From Rutidosis leptorrhynchoides (lineage: Eukaryota > Streptophyta > Magnoliopsida > Asterales > Asteraceae): a stretch of DNA of 64,000 nt. Made by a program: the position numbers and the translations under genes. This document shows positions 9,431 through 22,405 of this stretch, in pieces. The notes beneath the pieces were generated by a model. It was not told where the DNA came from. It made no database searches and was given only the letters and a program-made list of their open reading frames with translations. Where the stretch lies: NCBI RefSeq assembly GCF_046630445.1, contig NC_092334.1, positions 102,495,501-102,559,500 of the forward strand. Direction: 5' to 3'. Position 1 is the first letter of the stretch. Each line of letters opens with the position of its first letter.

Positions 9431-12400
9431 TGAAATGTCCCGTTCTTATTGATTAAAAACGTTCAATATTAATTGATTTCGTTGCGAGGTTTTGACCTCT
9501 ATATGAGACGTTTTTCAAAGACTGCATTCATTTTTAAAACAAACCATAACCTTTATTTCATAGATAAAGGTTTTAAAAAGCTTTACGTAGATTATCAAAT
9601 AATGATAATCTAAAATATCCTGTTTACACACGACCATTACATAATGGCTTACAATACAAATATGTTACAACAAAATAAGTTTCTTGAATGCAGTTTTTAC
9701 ACAATATCATACAAGCATGGACTCCAAATCTCGTCCTTATTTAAGTATGCGACAGCGGAAGCTCTTAATAATCACCTGAGAATAAACATGCTTAAAACGT
9801 CAACAAAAATGTTGGTGAGTTATAGGTTTAACCTATATATATCAAATCATAATAATAGACCACAAGATTTCATATTTCAATACACATCCCATACATAGAG
9901 AAAAAAAAAATCATTCATATGGTGAACACCTGGTAACCGACATTAACAAGATGCATATATAAGAATATCCCCATCATTCCGGGACACCCTTCGGATATGA
10001 TATAAATTTCGAAGTACTAAAGCATCCGGTACTTTGGATGGGGTTTGTTAGGCCCAATAGATCTATCTTTAGGATTCGCGTCAATTAGGGTGTCTGTTCC
10101 CTAATTCTTAGATTACCAGACTTTATAAAAGGGGCATATTCGATTTCGATAATTCAACCATAGAATGTAGTTTCACGTACTTGTGTCTATTTTGTAAATC
10201 ATTTATAAAACCTGCATGTATTCTCATCCCAAAAATATTAGATTTTAAAAGTGGGACTATAACTCACTTTCACAGATTTTTACTTCGTCGGGAAGTAAGA
10301 CTTGGCCACTGGTCGATTCACGAACCTATAACAAATATGTACATATATATCAAAGTATGTTCAAAATATTTACAACACTTTTAATACATTTTGATGTTTT
10401 AAGTTTATTAAGTCAGCTGTCCTCGTTAGTAACCTACAACTATTTGTCCAAAGTTAGATGTACAGAAAAAAAATTGATATATATTATCTTGAATCAATCC
10501 ACGACCCAGAGTATACACGTCTCAGGCTAGATCACAACTCAAAGTATATATATTTTTGGAATCAACCTCAACCCTGTATAGCTAACTCCCACATTACTGC
10601 ATATAGAGTGTCTATGGTTGTTCCAAAATATATATAGATGTGTCGACATAATAGGTTGAAACATTGTATACGTGTCTATGGTATCTCAAGATTACATAAT
10701 ATACAATACAAGTTGATTAAGTTATGGTTGGAATAGATTTATTACCAATTTTCACGTAGCTAAAATGAGAAAAATTATCCAATCTTGTTTTACCCATAAC
10801 TTCTTCATTTTAAATCCGTTTTAAGTGAATCAAATTGCTATGGTTTCATACTGAACTATATTTTATGAATCTATATAGAAAAAGTATAGGTTTATAGTCG
10901 GAAAAATAAGTTACAAGTCATTTTTGTAAAGGTAGTCATTTCAGTCGAAAGAACGACGTCTAGATGACCATTTTAGAAAACATACTTCCACTTTGAGTTT
11001 AACCATAATTTTTGGATATAGTTTCATGTTCATAATAAAAATCATTTTCTCAGAATAACAAATTTTAAATCAAAGTTTATCATAGTTTTTAATTAACTAA
11101 CCCAAAACAACCCGCGGTATTACTACGACGGCGTAAATCTGGTTTTACGGTGTTTTTCGTGTTTCCAGGTTTTAATCATTAAGTTAGCATATCATATAGA
11201 TATATAACATGTGTTTAGTTGATTTTAAAAGTCAAGTTAGAAGGATTAACTTTTGTTTGCGAACAAGTTTAGAATTAACTAAACTATGTTCTAGTGATTA
11301 CAAGTTTAAACCTTCGAATAAGATAGCTTTATATGTATGAATCGAAGATGTTATGAACATCATTACTACCTTAAGTTCCTTGGATAAACCTACTGGAAAA
11401 TAGAAAAATGGATCTAGCTTCAACGGATCCTTGGATGGCTCGAAGTTCTTGAAGCAGAATCATGACACGAAAACAAGTTCCAGTAAGATCATCACTTGAA
11501 ATAAGATTGTTATAGTTATAGAAATTGAACCAAAGTTTGAATATGATTATTATCTTGTATTAGAATGATAACCTACTGTAAGAAACAAAGATTTCTTGAG
11601 ATTGGATGATCACCATACAAGATTGGAAGTGAGCTAGCAAACTTGAAAGTATTCTTAATTTTATGTAACTAGAACTTGTAGAATATATGAAGAACACTTA
11701 GAACTTGAAGATAGAACTTGAGAGAGATCAATTAGATGAAGAAAATTGAAGAATTAAAGTGTTTGTAGGTGTTTTTGGTCGTTGGTGTATGGATTAGATA
11801 TAAAGGATATGTAATTTTGTTTTCATGTAAATAAGTAATGAATGATTACTCATATTTTTGTAATTTTATGAGATATTTCATGCTAGTTGCCAAATGATGG
11901 TTCCCACATGTGTTAGGTGACTCACATGGTATGCTAAGAGCTGATCATTGGAGTGTATATACCAATAGTACATACATCTAAAAGCTGTGTATTGTACGAG
12001 TACGAATACGGGTGCATACGAGTAGAATTGTTGATGAAACTGAATGAGGATGTAATTGTAAGCATTTTTGTTAAGTATAAGTATTTTGATAAGTGTCTTG
12101 AAGTCTTTCAAAAGTGTATGAATACATATTAAAACACTACATGTATATACATTTTAACTGAGTCGTTAAGTCGTCGTTAGTCGTTACATGTAAGTGTTGT
12201 TTTGAAACCTTTAGGTTAACGATCTTGTTAAATGTTGTTAACCCAATGTTTATAATATCAAATGAGATTTTAAATTATTATATTATCATGATATTATGAT
12301 GTATGAATATCTCTTAATATGATATATATACATTAAATGTCGTTACAACGATAATCGTTACATATATGTCTCGTTTCAAAATCATTAAGGGGGCGTTTGG

Positions 12401-13747
12401 TTGGAGGATTTCAAATCCTAGGATTTGAAATCCCATTGGATTTGAAATCCCAAAGGATTTAAAATCCTAGTATTTAAAATCCTATCCTATGTTTGGTACA
12501 CGATTTTTGTTCAAAGGATTTCAAAAGAGTGACCAAAAGTCCAAAATATATCATCTTCTTTCTTTTTACCAAACCACAATTAGTTCAACAGTTCATCTTC
12601 ATCAACATTTATAAAAACACACATTTTCTTTTTCTTTATTTTTTTATAAAAAGCAAATCTACCAAATATAAGGTCAGTACATGAACTATGAAGGGAGTCA
12701 TCTTTGTGACTATAACCCCATCCAACAGATAGTCACTTTTATAAGATCAAACATGGATGCACGTTTCAAAACAACACACTTATTGAATTATTAGTTAACG
12801 AAATTATAAAAAATAAAAATAAAAACAATACAGGTTTAAAAACACCTATTGTTGTTGCACGTAGCTCCGTCGTAACAATAATGTTCGCCACCGCCGCTGC
12901 AACTAACTTTCCTCTATTTTTGTTTGTTACGACGTTATTGTGGTCGTGAAACAAAATTCTGGTAAAGGAACGAAACTCCGATTAAAAGCTTCAAAGTTTT
13001 AGGTTTCCATTCGAAATGATTGACCGGAGATCGGAGACCGTAAAGATGAATCCATTTGGGGTAAAAATTGACAAAAATAAAGTGGGGTGTTTATATTGAT
13101 TCATCTGTAAACAGAGATACCAATTATAAACCCAGTTAGGTAGAATAAGAAATTAGCAAATTAGCAAAAAGACAATTTTATAGTGTGATAATTTTTTAGT
13201 GAGAGAAAGTGGGGTGAGATGGAACGGGGGATAGAATTTGGGGAAGAAATACTATTTGTGAAGAAAGAAGAAGAGATAAGGGTGGGATTTGAAATCCTCT
13301 ATCAATTCCAGGGATTTTAAATCCCTTGTACTTGGCATTTGAAATACAAATCCCATTTTTAAAAACTCCAACCAAACACATATTTTCATGGGATTTCAAA
13401 TACAAATCCAATGAAATCCCATGAAATCCATCCAACCAAACACCCCCTAAGTTAGTAGTCTTGTTTTTACATATGTAGTTCATTGTTAATATACTTAATG
13501 ATATGCTTACTTATCATAATATCATGTTAACTATATATATAACCATATATATGTCATCATATAGTTTTTACAAGTTTTAACTTTCGTGAATCACCGGTCA
13601 ACTTGGGTGGTCAATTGTCTATATGAAACCTATTTCAATTAATCAAGTCTTAACAAGTTTGATTGCTTAACATGTTGGAAACACTTAATCATGTAAATAT
13701 CAATTTCATTTAATATATAAAAACATGGAAAAGTTCGGGTCACTACA
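9431..13747 (-). repeat. E1 5' LTR, with an inserted MITE
   Basis: Plus-strand ends are TGAAATGTCCCG and GGGTCACTACA. Without the 1059-bp MITE and its 3-bp duplication it is about 3255 bp. No gene is present. It holds the shared LTR module (about 10050-10280 in plus coordinates) described for several families in this window. Confidence 0.93.
12389..13447. mobile_element. PIF/Harbinger-type non-autonomous element (MITE) in E1 LTR
   Basis: The left LTR of E1 reads ATTAAGTTAG without interruption at about 2442-2451. The right LTR is split there by 1059 bp bounded by GGGGGCGTTTGGTTGG and CCAACCAAACACCCCC. TAA is duplicated on both sides (12386-12388 and 13448-13450). The ends continue as imperfect inverted repeats rich in GGATTTGAAATCC. 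A 3-bp TAA duplication with G-rich TIRs fits PIF/Harbinger. No transposase is encoded. The comparison with the empty left LTR proves the insertion. Confidence 0.92.
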
Positions 13748-15432
13748 GATGCTACCGGCTCGTGGTTCACACTCGATGCTACCGGCTCGTGGTTCACATC
13801 TATTTTTATAGTGCTACCGGCTCGTGGTTCACACTTGATGCTACCATAACATCCACAAACAAATACGCCATAAACATGAACGCATAATTATTCCACTCAC
13901 AATATTAACCCTTCGCCATTGGGGTTATATAATCCACATCACCCGCCCATGTGATAACGTACACACAAAGTGTGCACCTTGTCAAAGGTGGTCAACCAAA
14001 ATGCACAACCGTGCTAATTGGACATATACACAAGTCCATCAATCCACCTATATGTGAAGTGAGCTCTATGACCGAGAACCACTTCACCCGACCCGCACCC
14101 ATCCTACACATACATATGCACATAGGATATTAACACTCACCTTGTCTCCATGAAGAATGCCACCGAATAATCCGCAATCGTCGATGGAATGTACCTATTC
14201 CATTTATCACATAACAAGTAACACAATTAGGGTGGATATACAAATCAACCCAAATTGACAACTAGTGCAATTTCGACCCAAATGCACTTCCAAGCACCAA
14301 TCGCGCCCAAATTAACCAATAATCACTAACACAAGTGAGAATGGTCCTAATACGTCAATTAAACCCAATCATAGGTGTTAAACACCTATCTTGCCCATAA
14401 TGACACTTAAACCCTAATTTTGACCCAAAGGAGTCAACATCGCGCCGTTAGCGAGTTTTGACACCAAAACATATTTAACTCGGTTTTATACTTCAACTTA
14501 ATCCATTTTAAGTATATAAACCTTATTAGATCGACAATTGGGTCATAATCATCACCAAACCCTAATTTTGACTCTAGTCAAAATTAGTCAACCCAAATTC
14601 ACCTAAAGTGGTTCCAACACTTCCATAATCACTAAACCTAGTGATTAAACTCAAGATTAAAGCCTAATCAAGGCCAAATCGTCAACCAACCCAAAATCCG
14701 CCAAGTGACAAGAATAACTAGTCACCATAAACCCATTTCATCATCTAAGAGGGTTTCACAATAAATCAAACTCAAACCCTAACTTGAATATCAAATCTAA
14801 CAAATGTAATTCGGAGTTTGAACTTACCAATACCACCAAAATGATGCCGTTGACGAGTAGAACAACTTTAAAACCCGAGCTTTGGTGAGAATCCAACTCC
14901 TTCTTCTCCAATTCAAGCTCTCTCACTCTAGAACCCTTCCTCTCTCTCTAGATATGGATGAGAGTGTTTGTGTGGGTGAGAAATGAGCTCCAATGGAGTT
15001 CTAGATCAGTTTTGGTGACCCTAAACCGACCCTAAATGAAAAGACCAAAGTACCCCTCATTTAAACCTTTTAAAAAAGCTGAAAATTGCATCCGACGGAA
15101 TCGGAGCGCCGCTCCATAAGGTGGAGCGCCACTCCAACCTTCAGGTCAGTTTTCAGTTTCTTGTTTTGGCCATAACTTTTTGACCGTAGCTCCGTTTTCG
15201 ATGAATCAAATATCGTTGGAAATGTAATAATATTTTCTTTCCAATGGTAAGGCTTTGAAATATCAAATCAAACTTTATTTGGGGTTGAAAAGATACGTAC
15301 ACACCTTGTCACTTCAGACAACGTCCAGTTTCCTTCGACGTTCGAGCAAGCAACACGTACGTGCTTCGTACACTTCATACACGCATCATACACCATAAAT
15401 ACATTATGTACAATAAATATTTGGGTCTTACA
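13748..15432 (-). repeat. E2 3' LTR, inner part (truncated by E1 insertion)
   Basis: Matches 19755-21455 nearly base for base and ends GGGTCTTACA at 15432. The breakpoint with E1 lies in a minisatellite (unit GCTACCGGCTCGTGGTTCAC, 13748-13850). It contains the paired palindromes GGAGCGCCGCTCC and GGAGCGCCACTCC near 15100-15140. Confidence 0.9.
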
Positions 15433-15450
15433 ACTCTCCCCCACTTAAAA
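15433..15450 (-). promoter_or_regulatory. E2 polypurine tract
   Basis: In sense AAGTGGGGGAGAGT lies directly against the LTR start TGTAAGACCC. This is a textbook PPT position and composition. The sequence just upstream resembles the end of a gypsy polyprotein, suggesting that pol was deleted while its last bases were kept. Confidence 0.85.
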
Positions 15451-17445
15451 TCGATCACGTCCTCGTGATCTTCTCCACTTAACCAATCCGGAACTACTCA
15501 ACGGCCCTCAATCCTAAGTTCAATCTGAACTTTCCTAGACAATTCTTCCCAATGAATCACCTTTAACAACTAAAATCGTCACCCGCGATTTATCAAAACC
15601 ACTATCCGAGCATTAAAACCTGCTCTTTTCCCCATATCGGGAAAAACTCAACCAATCTCGTACCGAGATATCAATTCCTTAGCGTACCTTTACCAGGACA
15701 ACGCTAAAAGCGACCATGTCTCAACCTAAAGTCAACAATCCGAACGTTGAGGATCGAACCACATGAATCCTTACGGATTACACTTACCACTAAACATCCT
15801 TTGTAGTGCGCAATACAACTAATACGCCACTATCCTAACATCATAAGCAACGGCTAATACTAAAAGCGCCCAAAACGACTATGGCAACGCTAATCCTAAG
15901 GTGTACAAAATCGACTATTGTCACACCCGTAACAACATGTGAGCGAAACACGGCTATCGCATCACTAATCACACAACACGGTCCTCACGATCCCACCATC
16001 GGTGTATAAAACAACAGATAGATCACACCATACGGTCCTTACGACCCCACCATAGGTGTATAAAACAACCGATAGATCACTCAACACCGGATGAAGTCAG
16101 CGAACCCCGTCAACGATCATGCTTCACCGATATATCACTACTCCCATGATGAAGTCAGCGGACCCCGAACGGTCATGCTTCACCAATCACATACTCCCAT
16201 GATGAAGTCAGCGGACCCCGAAGGTCATGCTTCACCAATCAACGATCTCATGATGAAGTCAGCGGACCCCGAAAGTCATGCTTCACCAATCAACGATCTC
16301 ATGATGAAGTCAGCAGACCCCGAAGGTCATGCTTCATCAATCACATACGCACTTTTGGCCTCAAACAACGAGTAGTGCAACATTGCACTCTGCTACACTA
16401 TAGTGAACCCTACGGATACCACTAACCATCCACACAATCGAGCAAGAACCACCTATATCGAACATAGGCACAAAACAATAATTCTCTATAAGAGAATCCA
16501 CCACGCACATCCCTTAACCGAGGGATTCCACCTTGCTTGTCATACCCGTCCATTATCTCTCAACGAGATTTATCACATTACCACCTTGGTGATAATTCAA
16601 ATCCAAAATCATAGGTACAATTTTACCGAAATTGTACTCCACCACAAATCGACCAAATCTAGGTCCCGACACAAATTTCGGATCTACCATAAGCATTGTC
16701 CGAAATCTCACACTAAAACCTCCTCGTGCGGGAGTGTAACTCCCCCACTTGGAATTACGTTCCATAATCGCATCTCGTACACCCGTACAATGCTACCAAA
16801 GGTAGACTTTACCAACAATTGGGTTCACACGACCCATCACTACATCTCGCTCCAATCTTCGGCATACGAAGGATTTCAACCAATCCTTAACACTTCGAAC
16901 GAAAAGTGTACCGCAAATTACATAGCTCTACTCTCGCAATCATCCAATTGCTATAGCTTGTCAAACTTCACCCAGTCACTCATGTAACTAAGGGTTTCAC
17001 TTCGGTACTCTAAGTACAATGTAATCGCAACATAATCGGAGTCGAACACCACACTAGTAGGTATAAAAGAGGCACCTAATGTCGCGTCACGTAGACTCCT
17101 TTACTAACATACATCGAGATCCAAAACACTCGATTTCTCGGGTTTCATCCCACCCATCGAACCTCATGGTTCATCAACTTCAACACGAGAGCGAACACGC
17201 TCTAACATCCGAACACCAAAACTCATTTTCATGGCTTGTTAGAAACATTTCCCAAATACTAAGGAATGCTTGGTTACGCCAAGTCTTACGCCCTTCGCCC
17301 AGCAATCAAAACTTCACCATAGGGTACTTCCATTAGGAACATCACCCATATCAATAACATGCACAACACCATGCATTTAACCAACTCAAACTCAACGACA
17401 CATAATAAATAATCAAAGGACATATTTATTAAAATGAAACGTACC
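15451..17445. other. E2 interior without pol; 51-bp tandem repeat
   Basis: No RT, RNase H or integrase motif is visible on either strand. Between about 16091 and 16345 a unit of roughly 51 bp (core GATGAAGTCAGCGGACCCCG) repeats about five times. It leaves a 94-codon plus-strand frame that I regard as a repeat artefact. The rest is C/A-rich on the plus strand with no recognisable gene. Confidence 0.6.
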
Positions 17446-18387
17446 TTAACGTCTCCTTGTCGCACCCGTCCCCGCTAACTCGGGACATTCCGACTTACGA
17501 TGTCCTTCCTCTTGGCAAACGAAGCACACCATGCCATCACCCTTTGGCACCGAACATTCCCAAGACTTGTGACCCCTCATGCCACAATTATAACACTTAG
17601 ACGCACTCGAGTCCTATATACCCGTCCGTATACCACCCGTGCTCGCACTCGGACCCTTAGTCCTCTTACTTGGAGCACCATAAGAAACAACCCTTTTCTC
17701 ACTTGAAGGTTCACCAACCTTCGATCTTGAATACGACTCGAAACCTCTAGCCGAGGCAAATAACTCCGCAAACGATTTCGCCTGAACTCTACTAATCTTA
17801 CTCTTCAAGTCATCATTCAAGGTTCGATAGAAATCTTGCATCAACAAATGATCATTCCCCAAATACTCTGGGCAAAAACGAGCCTTCGCCATAAAGGTCG
17901 TCTTGAGAGTATTCAAGTCCATAGAACCTTGTTGCAAATTTCGCAACTCATTACGCATTTCTGACGAATCGGCTGAAGTTCGAAACTCCTCGAAGAATTC
18001 CTTCTTAAACTCGTCCCACATTAACACCATAAACGTTTCACCAACGACAAGGTCAATCTTACCATCCAACCAATCCTTCGCCTTACCCCGCAACAAACTA
18101 GTAGCGAGTCTCGTCTTCTTCTCGGGAGGGCATTCAATAGTGCGAAAACACCCTTCGACAGCCGAGATCCAAGTTGTGCTCACTAAAGGATCCGATTTCC
18201 AGTCATACATCGGGGGTTTAGTCCTCATGAAGCTCTTAAGACAACGCTCCATTTCACCACTACTCCGAGATTCGGAATACTTCCTATCCATTTCTTCCTG
18301 AAACGCACTCATTTGCTCCGCAACGGCGGTCGTAACTCTAGCGTTAAACTCCACGCCGTTCGTCTCGATCCCGTTTCCCGTCGCCAT
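17446..18387 (-). pseudogene. E2 gag: capsid plus two zinc knuckles, one in-frame amber
   Basis: The 314-codon frame starts at ATG 18387 (MATGNGIETNG) and ends at TAA 17446-17448. The middle carries the retrotransposon gag capsid pattern (AKDWLDGK, then MWDEFKKEFFEEF, then the NLQQGSMD and DFYRTLN regions). The C-terminus has two CCHC knuckles, CYNCGMRGHKSWEC and [15 protein letters not shown] single TAG at 17614-17616 interrupts the frame between capsid and nucleocapsid; the frame continues correctly after it. It may be a simple mutation or, less likely, a readthrough point. No protease or RT follows. Gag would form particles that could package this element with pol supplied by a relative. 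Confidence 0.88.
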
Positions 18388-18782
18388 TCTAAGGAATGCA
18401 AAAGCGATTAGATCATGAACGTATAAAACACACACACAACACCGCCCCATCTTGCTAAACACTTGTCGTACATCACTTGCTAGACACGATTTGCACCCGT
18501 AATAAGGTTTGCAAGTCCTTAATACGCATACACGCCGTATCGGCTCGTTAGTACAACGACCGCCTCGCTCGATGATATATGCATTGTAAACATAAACAAA
18601 ACACAACGCAATCACATATTAATAATATCCACATATTAATATAAACGTTAGTCCTCCTACAAACAAGGCACTAACTATAACCCATTCCGACCCGTAATCC
18701 TACAAGTTCCGCAACAAATTAAGCACACACAAAAGTCTAAGTCTAGGCACCTATCTCAAGTCACCTAAATCTCTTAGACCAT

Positions 18783-18794
18783 GCTCTGATACCA
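18783..18794 (-). promoter_or_regulatory. E2 primer-binding site (initiator tRNA-Met)
   Basis: The plus strand reads GCTCTGATACCA two bases before the LTR, so in sense it is TGGTATCAGAGC, the standard tRNA-iMet PBS. Confidence 0.92.
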
Positions 18795-18796
18795 CT

Positions 18797-21455
18797 TGTA
18801 ACAACCCAAACCAAAGTACGTTCGAACCCGCTTAAAGTATCACAAAAAAAATTATTTTTGTTGTACAGCTATTGGCGCGGTGCGCCAACCTTCTGCGCGG
18901 CCCGCAAAAAGGCCTGGACAGGCTGCTGTCCCAAAAAGTCAAAAACATGAAAAATGTTTGACCACTTCCCGACGTATTTAGACAAAACGCTTTTCACAAC
19001 ATATTCATATATGAAAAACTAACACGTTCCATTCATAAAATAAGTTTTACGAGACCGGGCCCACATCGGTCGTTTTACGACTTTCGTACAAAATACAAGT
19101 TTTCAACCACATGATTTTTAATACAAAATAAAGCCGAGCATGGCGATTGGGTATACGCTACCCAATCCTAATCGAATCCAAAAGCATGCCTCTAAAGCAA
19201 CTACGCAAGTCCACTAGTCCCCGCACTTACCCGAGCCGCCGCGTCCATGCAATCTATAAAAATGTCAACAACGATAGGGTAAGCTAACGCTTAGTGAGTG
19301 AGAATATACTACATACATATATATGCATAAAATGGACACGCCACATAAATAAACAAATACCGCATACCGAAGCATCCAAGCATAAAGGCAAGCTAATCTA
19401 AGCATACCGTACGATCACTAAGCAACAAGCTAACAACATCAACAATGAGTAAGTTCACCAACGACAATGTGAACAAATGCCAATAAGCTACACCCGGAGG
19501 GTTAGCTACATCACGACAATACAACATTATACGTATACAATATTTAACATGCTAAACAATCACAAACACAATATGGTTAACCATAACGCTATGGTGCTAC
19601 CGGCTCGTGGTTCACACCATACGTATTTGAGTCATACTCTTTTATAGTGCTACCGGCTCGTGGTTCACACTTCAACGCTACCGGCTCGTGGTTCACGCCT
19701 CGTTTTATAGTGCTACCGGCTCGTGGTTCACACTCGATGCTACCGGCTCGTGGTTCACATTTATTTTTATAGTGCTACAAGCTCGTGGTTCACACTCGAT
19801 GCTACCGGCTCGTGGTTCACATCTATTTTTATAGTGCTACTGGCTCGTGGTTCACACTCGATGCTACCATAACATCCACAAACAAATACGCCATAAACAT
19901 GAACGCTTAATTATTCCACTCACAATATTAACCCTTCGCCATTGGGGTTATATAATCCACATCACCCACCCATGTGATAACGTACACACAAAGTGTGCAC
20001 CTCGTCAAAGGTGGTCAACCAAAACGCACAACCGTGCCAATTGGACCTATACACAAGTCCATCAATCCACCTATATGTGAAGTGAGCTCTATGATCGAGA
20101 ACCACTTCACCCGACCCGCACCCATCCTACACATACATATGCACATAGGATATTAACACTCACCATGTCTCCTTGAAGAATGCCACCGAATAATCCGCAA
20201 TCGCCGATGGAATGTACCTATTCCATTTATCACATAACAAGTAACACAATTAGGGTGGATATACAAATCAACCCAAATTGACAACTAGTGCAATTTCAAC
20301 CCAAATGCACTTCCAAGCACCAATCGCGCCCAAATTAACCAATAATCACTAACACAAGTGAGAATGGTCCTAATACGCCAATTAAACCCAATCATAGGTG
20401 TTAAACACCTATCTTGCCCATAATGACACTTAAACCCTAATTTTGACCCAAAGGAGTCAACATCGCGCCGTTAGCGAGTTTTGACACCAAAACATATTTA
20501 ACTCGGTTTTATACTTCAACTTAATCCATTTTAAGTTTATAAACCTTATTAGATCGACAATTGGGTCATAATCATCACCAAACCCTAATTTTGACTCTAG
20601 TCAAAATTAGTCAACCCAAATTCACCTAAAGTGGTTCCAACACTTCCATAATCACTAAACCTAGTGATTAAACTCAAGATTAAAGCCCAATAAAGGCCAA
20701 ATCGTCAACCAACCCAAAACCCGCCAAGTGACAAGAATAACTAGTCACCATAAACCCATTTCATCATCTAAGAGGGTTTCACAACAAATCAAACTCAAAC
20801 CCTAACTTGAATATCAAATCTAACAAATGTAATTCGGAGTTTGAACTTACCAATACCACCAAAATGATGCCGTTAACGAGTAGAACAACTTTAAAACCCG
20901 AGCTTTGGTGAGAATTCAACTCCTTCTTCTCCAATTCAAGCTCTCTCACTCTAGAACCCTTCCTCTCTCTCTAGATATGGATGAGAGTGTTTGTGTGGGT
21001 GAGAAATGAGCTCCAATGGAGTTCTAGATCAGTTTTGGTGATCCTAAACCGACCCTAAATGAAAAGACCAAAGTACCCCTCATTTAAACCTTTTAAAAAA
21101 GCTGAAAATTGCATCAGACGGGATCGGAGCACCGCTCCATAAGGTGGAGCGCCGCTCCAACCTTTAGGTCAGTTTTCAGTTTCTTGTTTTGGCCATAACT
21201 TTTTGACCGTAGCTCCGTTTTCGATGAATCAAATATCGTTGGAAATGTAATAATATTTTCTTTCCAATGGTAAGGCTTTGAAATATCAAATCAAACTTTA
21301 TTTGGGGTTGAAAAGATACGTACACACCTTGTCACTTCAGACAACGTCCAGTTTCCTTCGACGTTCGAGCAAGCAACACGTACGTGCTTCGTACACTTCA
21401 TACACGCATCGTATACCATAAATACATTATGTACAATAAATATTTGGGTCTTACA
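18797..21455 (-). repeat. E2 5' LTR (complete, 2659 bp)
   Basis: Begins TGTAACAACCC and ends GGGTCTTACA. It contains GC-rich inverted repeats near 18875-18930 (TTGGCGCGGTGCGCCAA, GGACAGGCTGCTGTCC), a minisatellite at 19595-19866 and the palindrome pair near 21125-21160. No gene is present. Confidence 0.92.
19595..19866 (+). repeat. LTR minisatellite of E2
   Basis: About nine copies of GCTACCGGCTCGTGGTTCAC with spacers alternating between short (ACTCGAT-like) and long (TTTATTTTTATAGT-like). The other LTR has a shorter version at the E1 insertion point. Confidence 0.9.
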
Positions 21456-22400
21456 TTTCAAAATGAGAACACATCGGAGAGAAGCGAAAATTTAAAAATT
21501 GAGATATGAGATGAAAAAAGTGAAAGCAAATACATACATGGAGAAATAACTGATTTATCTATTAGAGGATTTGAGAAACCAGCAACTTGGCGATTGTCGC
21601 AGGCATCGCCAATTTTTTTGGTCGATTTGGCGTTCCATCTTCCTGAGCAGATTTTAAAATGGGAGGCGTGTAGAGAGAGTGCAGGAAGGAAGGAGAGAAG
21701 CTTAAAACCCTAGTGTGGTTATAGTCCATATTATTCTAGTGCCTGATTTATTTAATTTAATTAAAATTAATAAAATTAATGATGTCATTAGGATGTTCAA
21801 ATTAGTGCCAGCTGTCCCCTCTTTTTATTTAAGGTATAGTTTTTATTAAAAAGTGATGTCATTACATTGGCATTTTATATGCATGTAATAGATTTTTTCA
21901 TGTAACAATATAATATGTAGGAGTAATATGTAAATATAAACTAGTTGAAGGACATGTGAATATACAAGTTTTAAAAAAGGATATACGGAGTATATAATAA
22001 GAGTGCCCTTAATGTGACATACTTCCTATTCAGGACTAGCTACCACCTTAACATCACATCAACATTTCTTTTTCAAGACTAACTCATGACTAAACACTAT
22101 CAACAATGACACACTAACTTATAAAAATCGGGCCCCACTATTTTATTTAATTAATTGAATGTACAAGTAAAAAAGAAGAAAAAATACCACTTAATATATA
22201 TATATACTCGTCCTTAAATCTGTTAAAGAAATAAACAAAGGAGGGCGGTATCGTAGGCGGGGTGGTGCCATCGGGGTGGTGCCATTGGGGTGGTACAGGG
22301 CGACGGTGAGGGCACAGGTGAAGAAGCCACTGATGTGAGCACCATAACATAATTTTAAATATGTTTCAAGTAAAATCGATGATGTATATTTAAGATATCT
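21456..22400. other. Non-repetitive stretch; possible lost 5' end of a gene
   Basis: Begins directly after the E2 LTR. On the minus strand, 21720 down to 21560 looks like a leader (CT-rich, telomere-like AGGGTTTT in sense) leading to ATG 21606 and a short frame MPATIAKLLVSQIL. No further exon is found, and E2 lies immediately downstream. This could be an exon cut off by the E2 insertion, but I do not recognise it. The rest is AT-rich with no gene. Confidence 0.25.
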
Positions 22401-22405
22401 CCAAA

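Larger units (their letters stand above)
1..13747 (-). mobile_element. E1: Ty3/gypsy LTR retrotransposon carrying extra ORFs
   Basis: Positions 1-2741 repeat 9949-13747 almost exactly once a MITE in the right copy is discounted, so these are the two LTRs. The element reads on the minus strand. In sense order it has the 5' LTR (9431-13747), a tRNA-iMet-like PBS, an acidic ORF, an F-box ORF, gag, pol, a PPT and the 3' LTR (to 2741). LTR ends follow the TG...CA rule. About 518 bp of the 3' LTR lie left of the window, so the target duplication cannot be checked. The element sits inside the left LTR of E2. The integrase is followed by a chromodomain-like tail, which suggests a chromovirus of the Tekay type; the clade is inferred. 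Confidence 0.93.
13748..21455 (-). mobile_element. E2: gag-only LTR retrotransposon (TR-GAG-like), host of E1
   Basis: Two LTR copies (13748-15432 partial and 18797-21455) flank only 3364 bp of interior. Reading on the minus strand, it has a PBS complementary to initiator tRNA-Met, one gag frame, about 2 kb without pol, and a clear PPT. LTR ends are TG...CA. E1 inserted into the left LTR, so the outer part of that LTR is beyond the left window edge. The LTRs differ by only about 1% by eye, so E2 moved recently although it lacks RT and integrase. This fits plant TR-GAG or other non-autonomous derivatives. Confidence 0.87.

Noticed and set aside
13196..13483. 95-codon minus frame across the MITE end
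   Set aside because: It runs over the MITE/LTR junction and has no domain.
1..13747. Segmental duplication of 1-2741 and 9949-13747
   Set aside because: Orientation, PBS, PPT and gag-pol between the copies show they are LTRs.
16091..16375. 94-codon plus-strand frame of repeated MMKSADPE words
   Set aside because: It is the 51-bp tandem repeat; the repeat length being a multiple of three keeps the frame open.
16403..16987. 194-codon plus-strand frame in E2
   Set aside because: No domain, antisense to the element, in C/A-rich DNA; an open frame by composition.
19595..19866. CRISPR-like regular repeats
   Set aside because: Spacers are themselves repeated and the locus is inside a plant LTR; it is a minisatellite.
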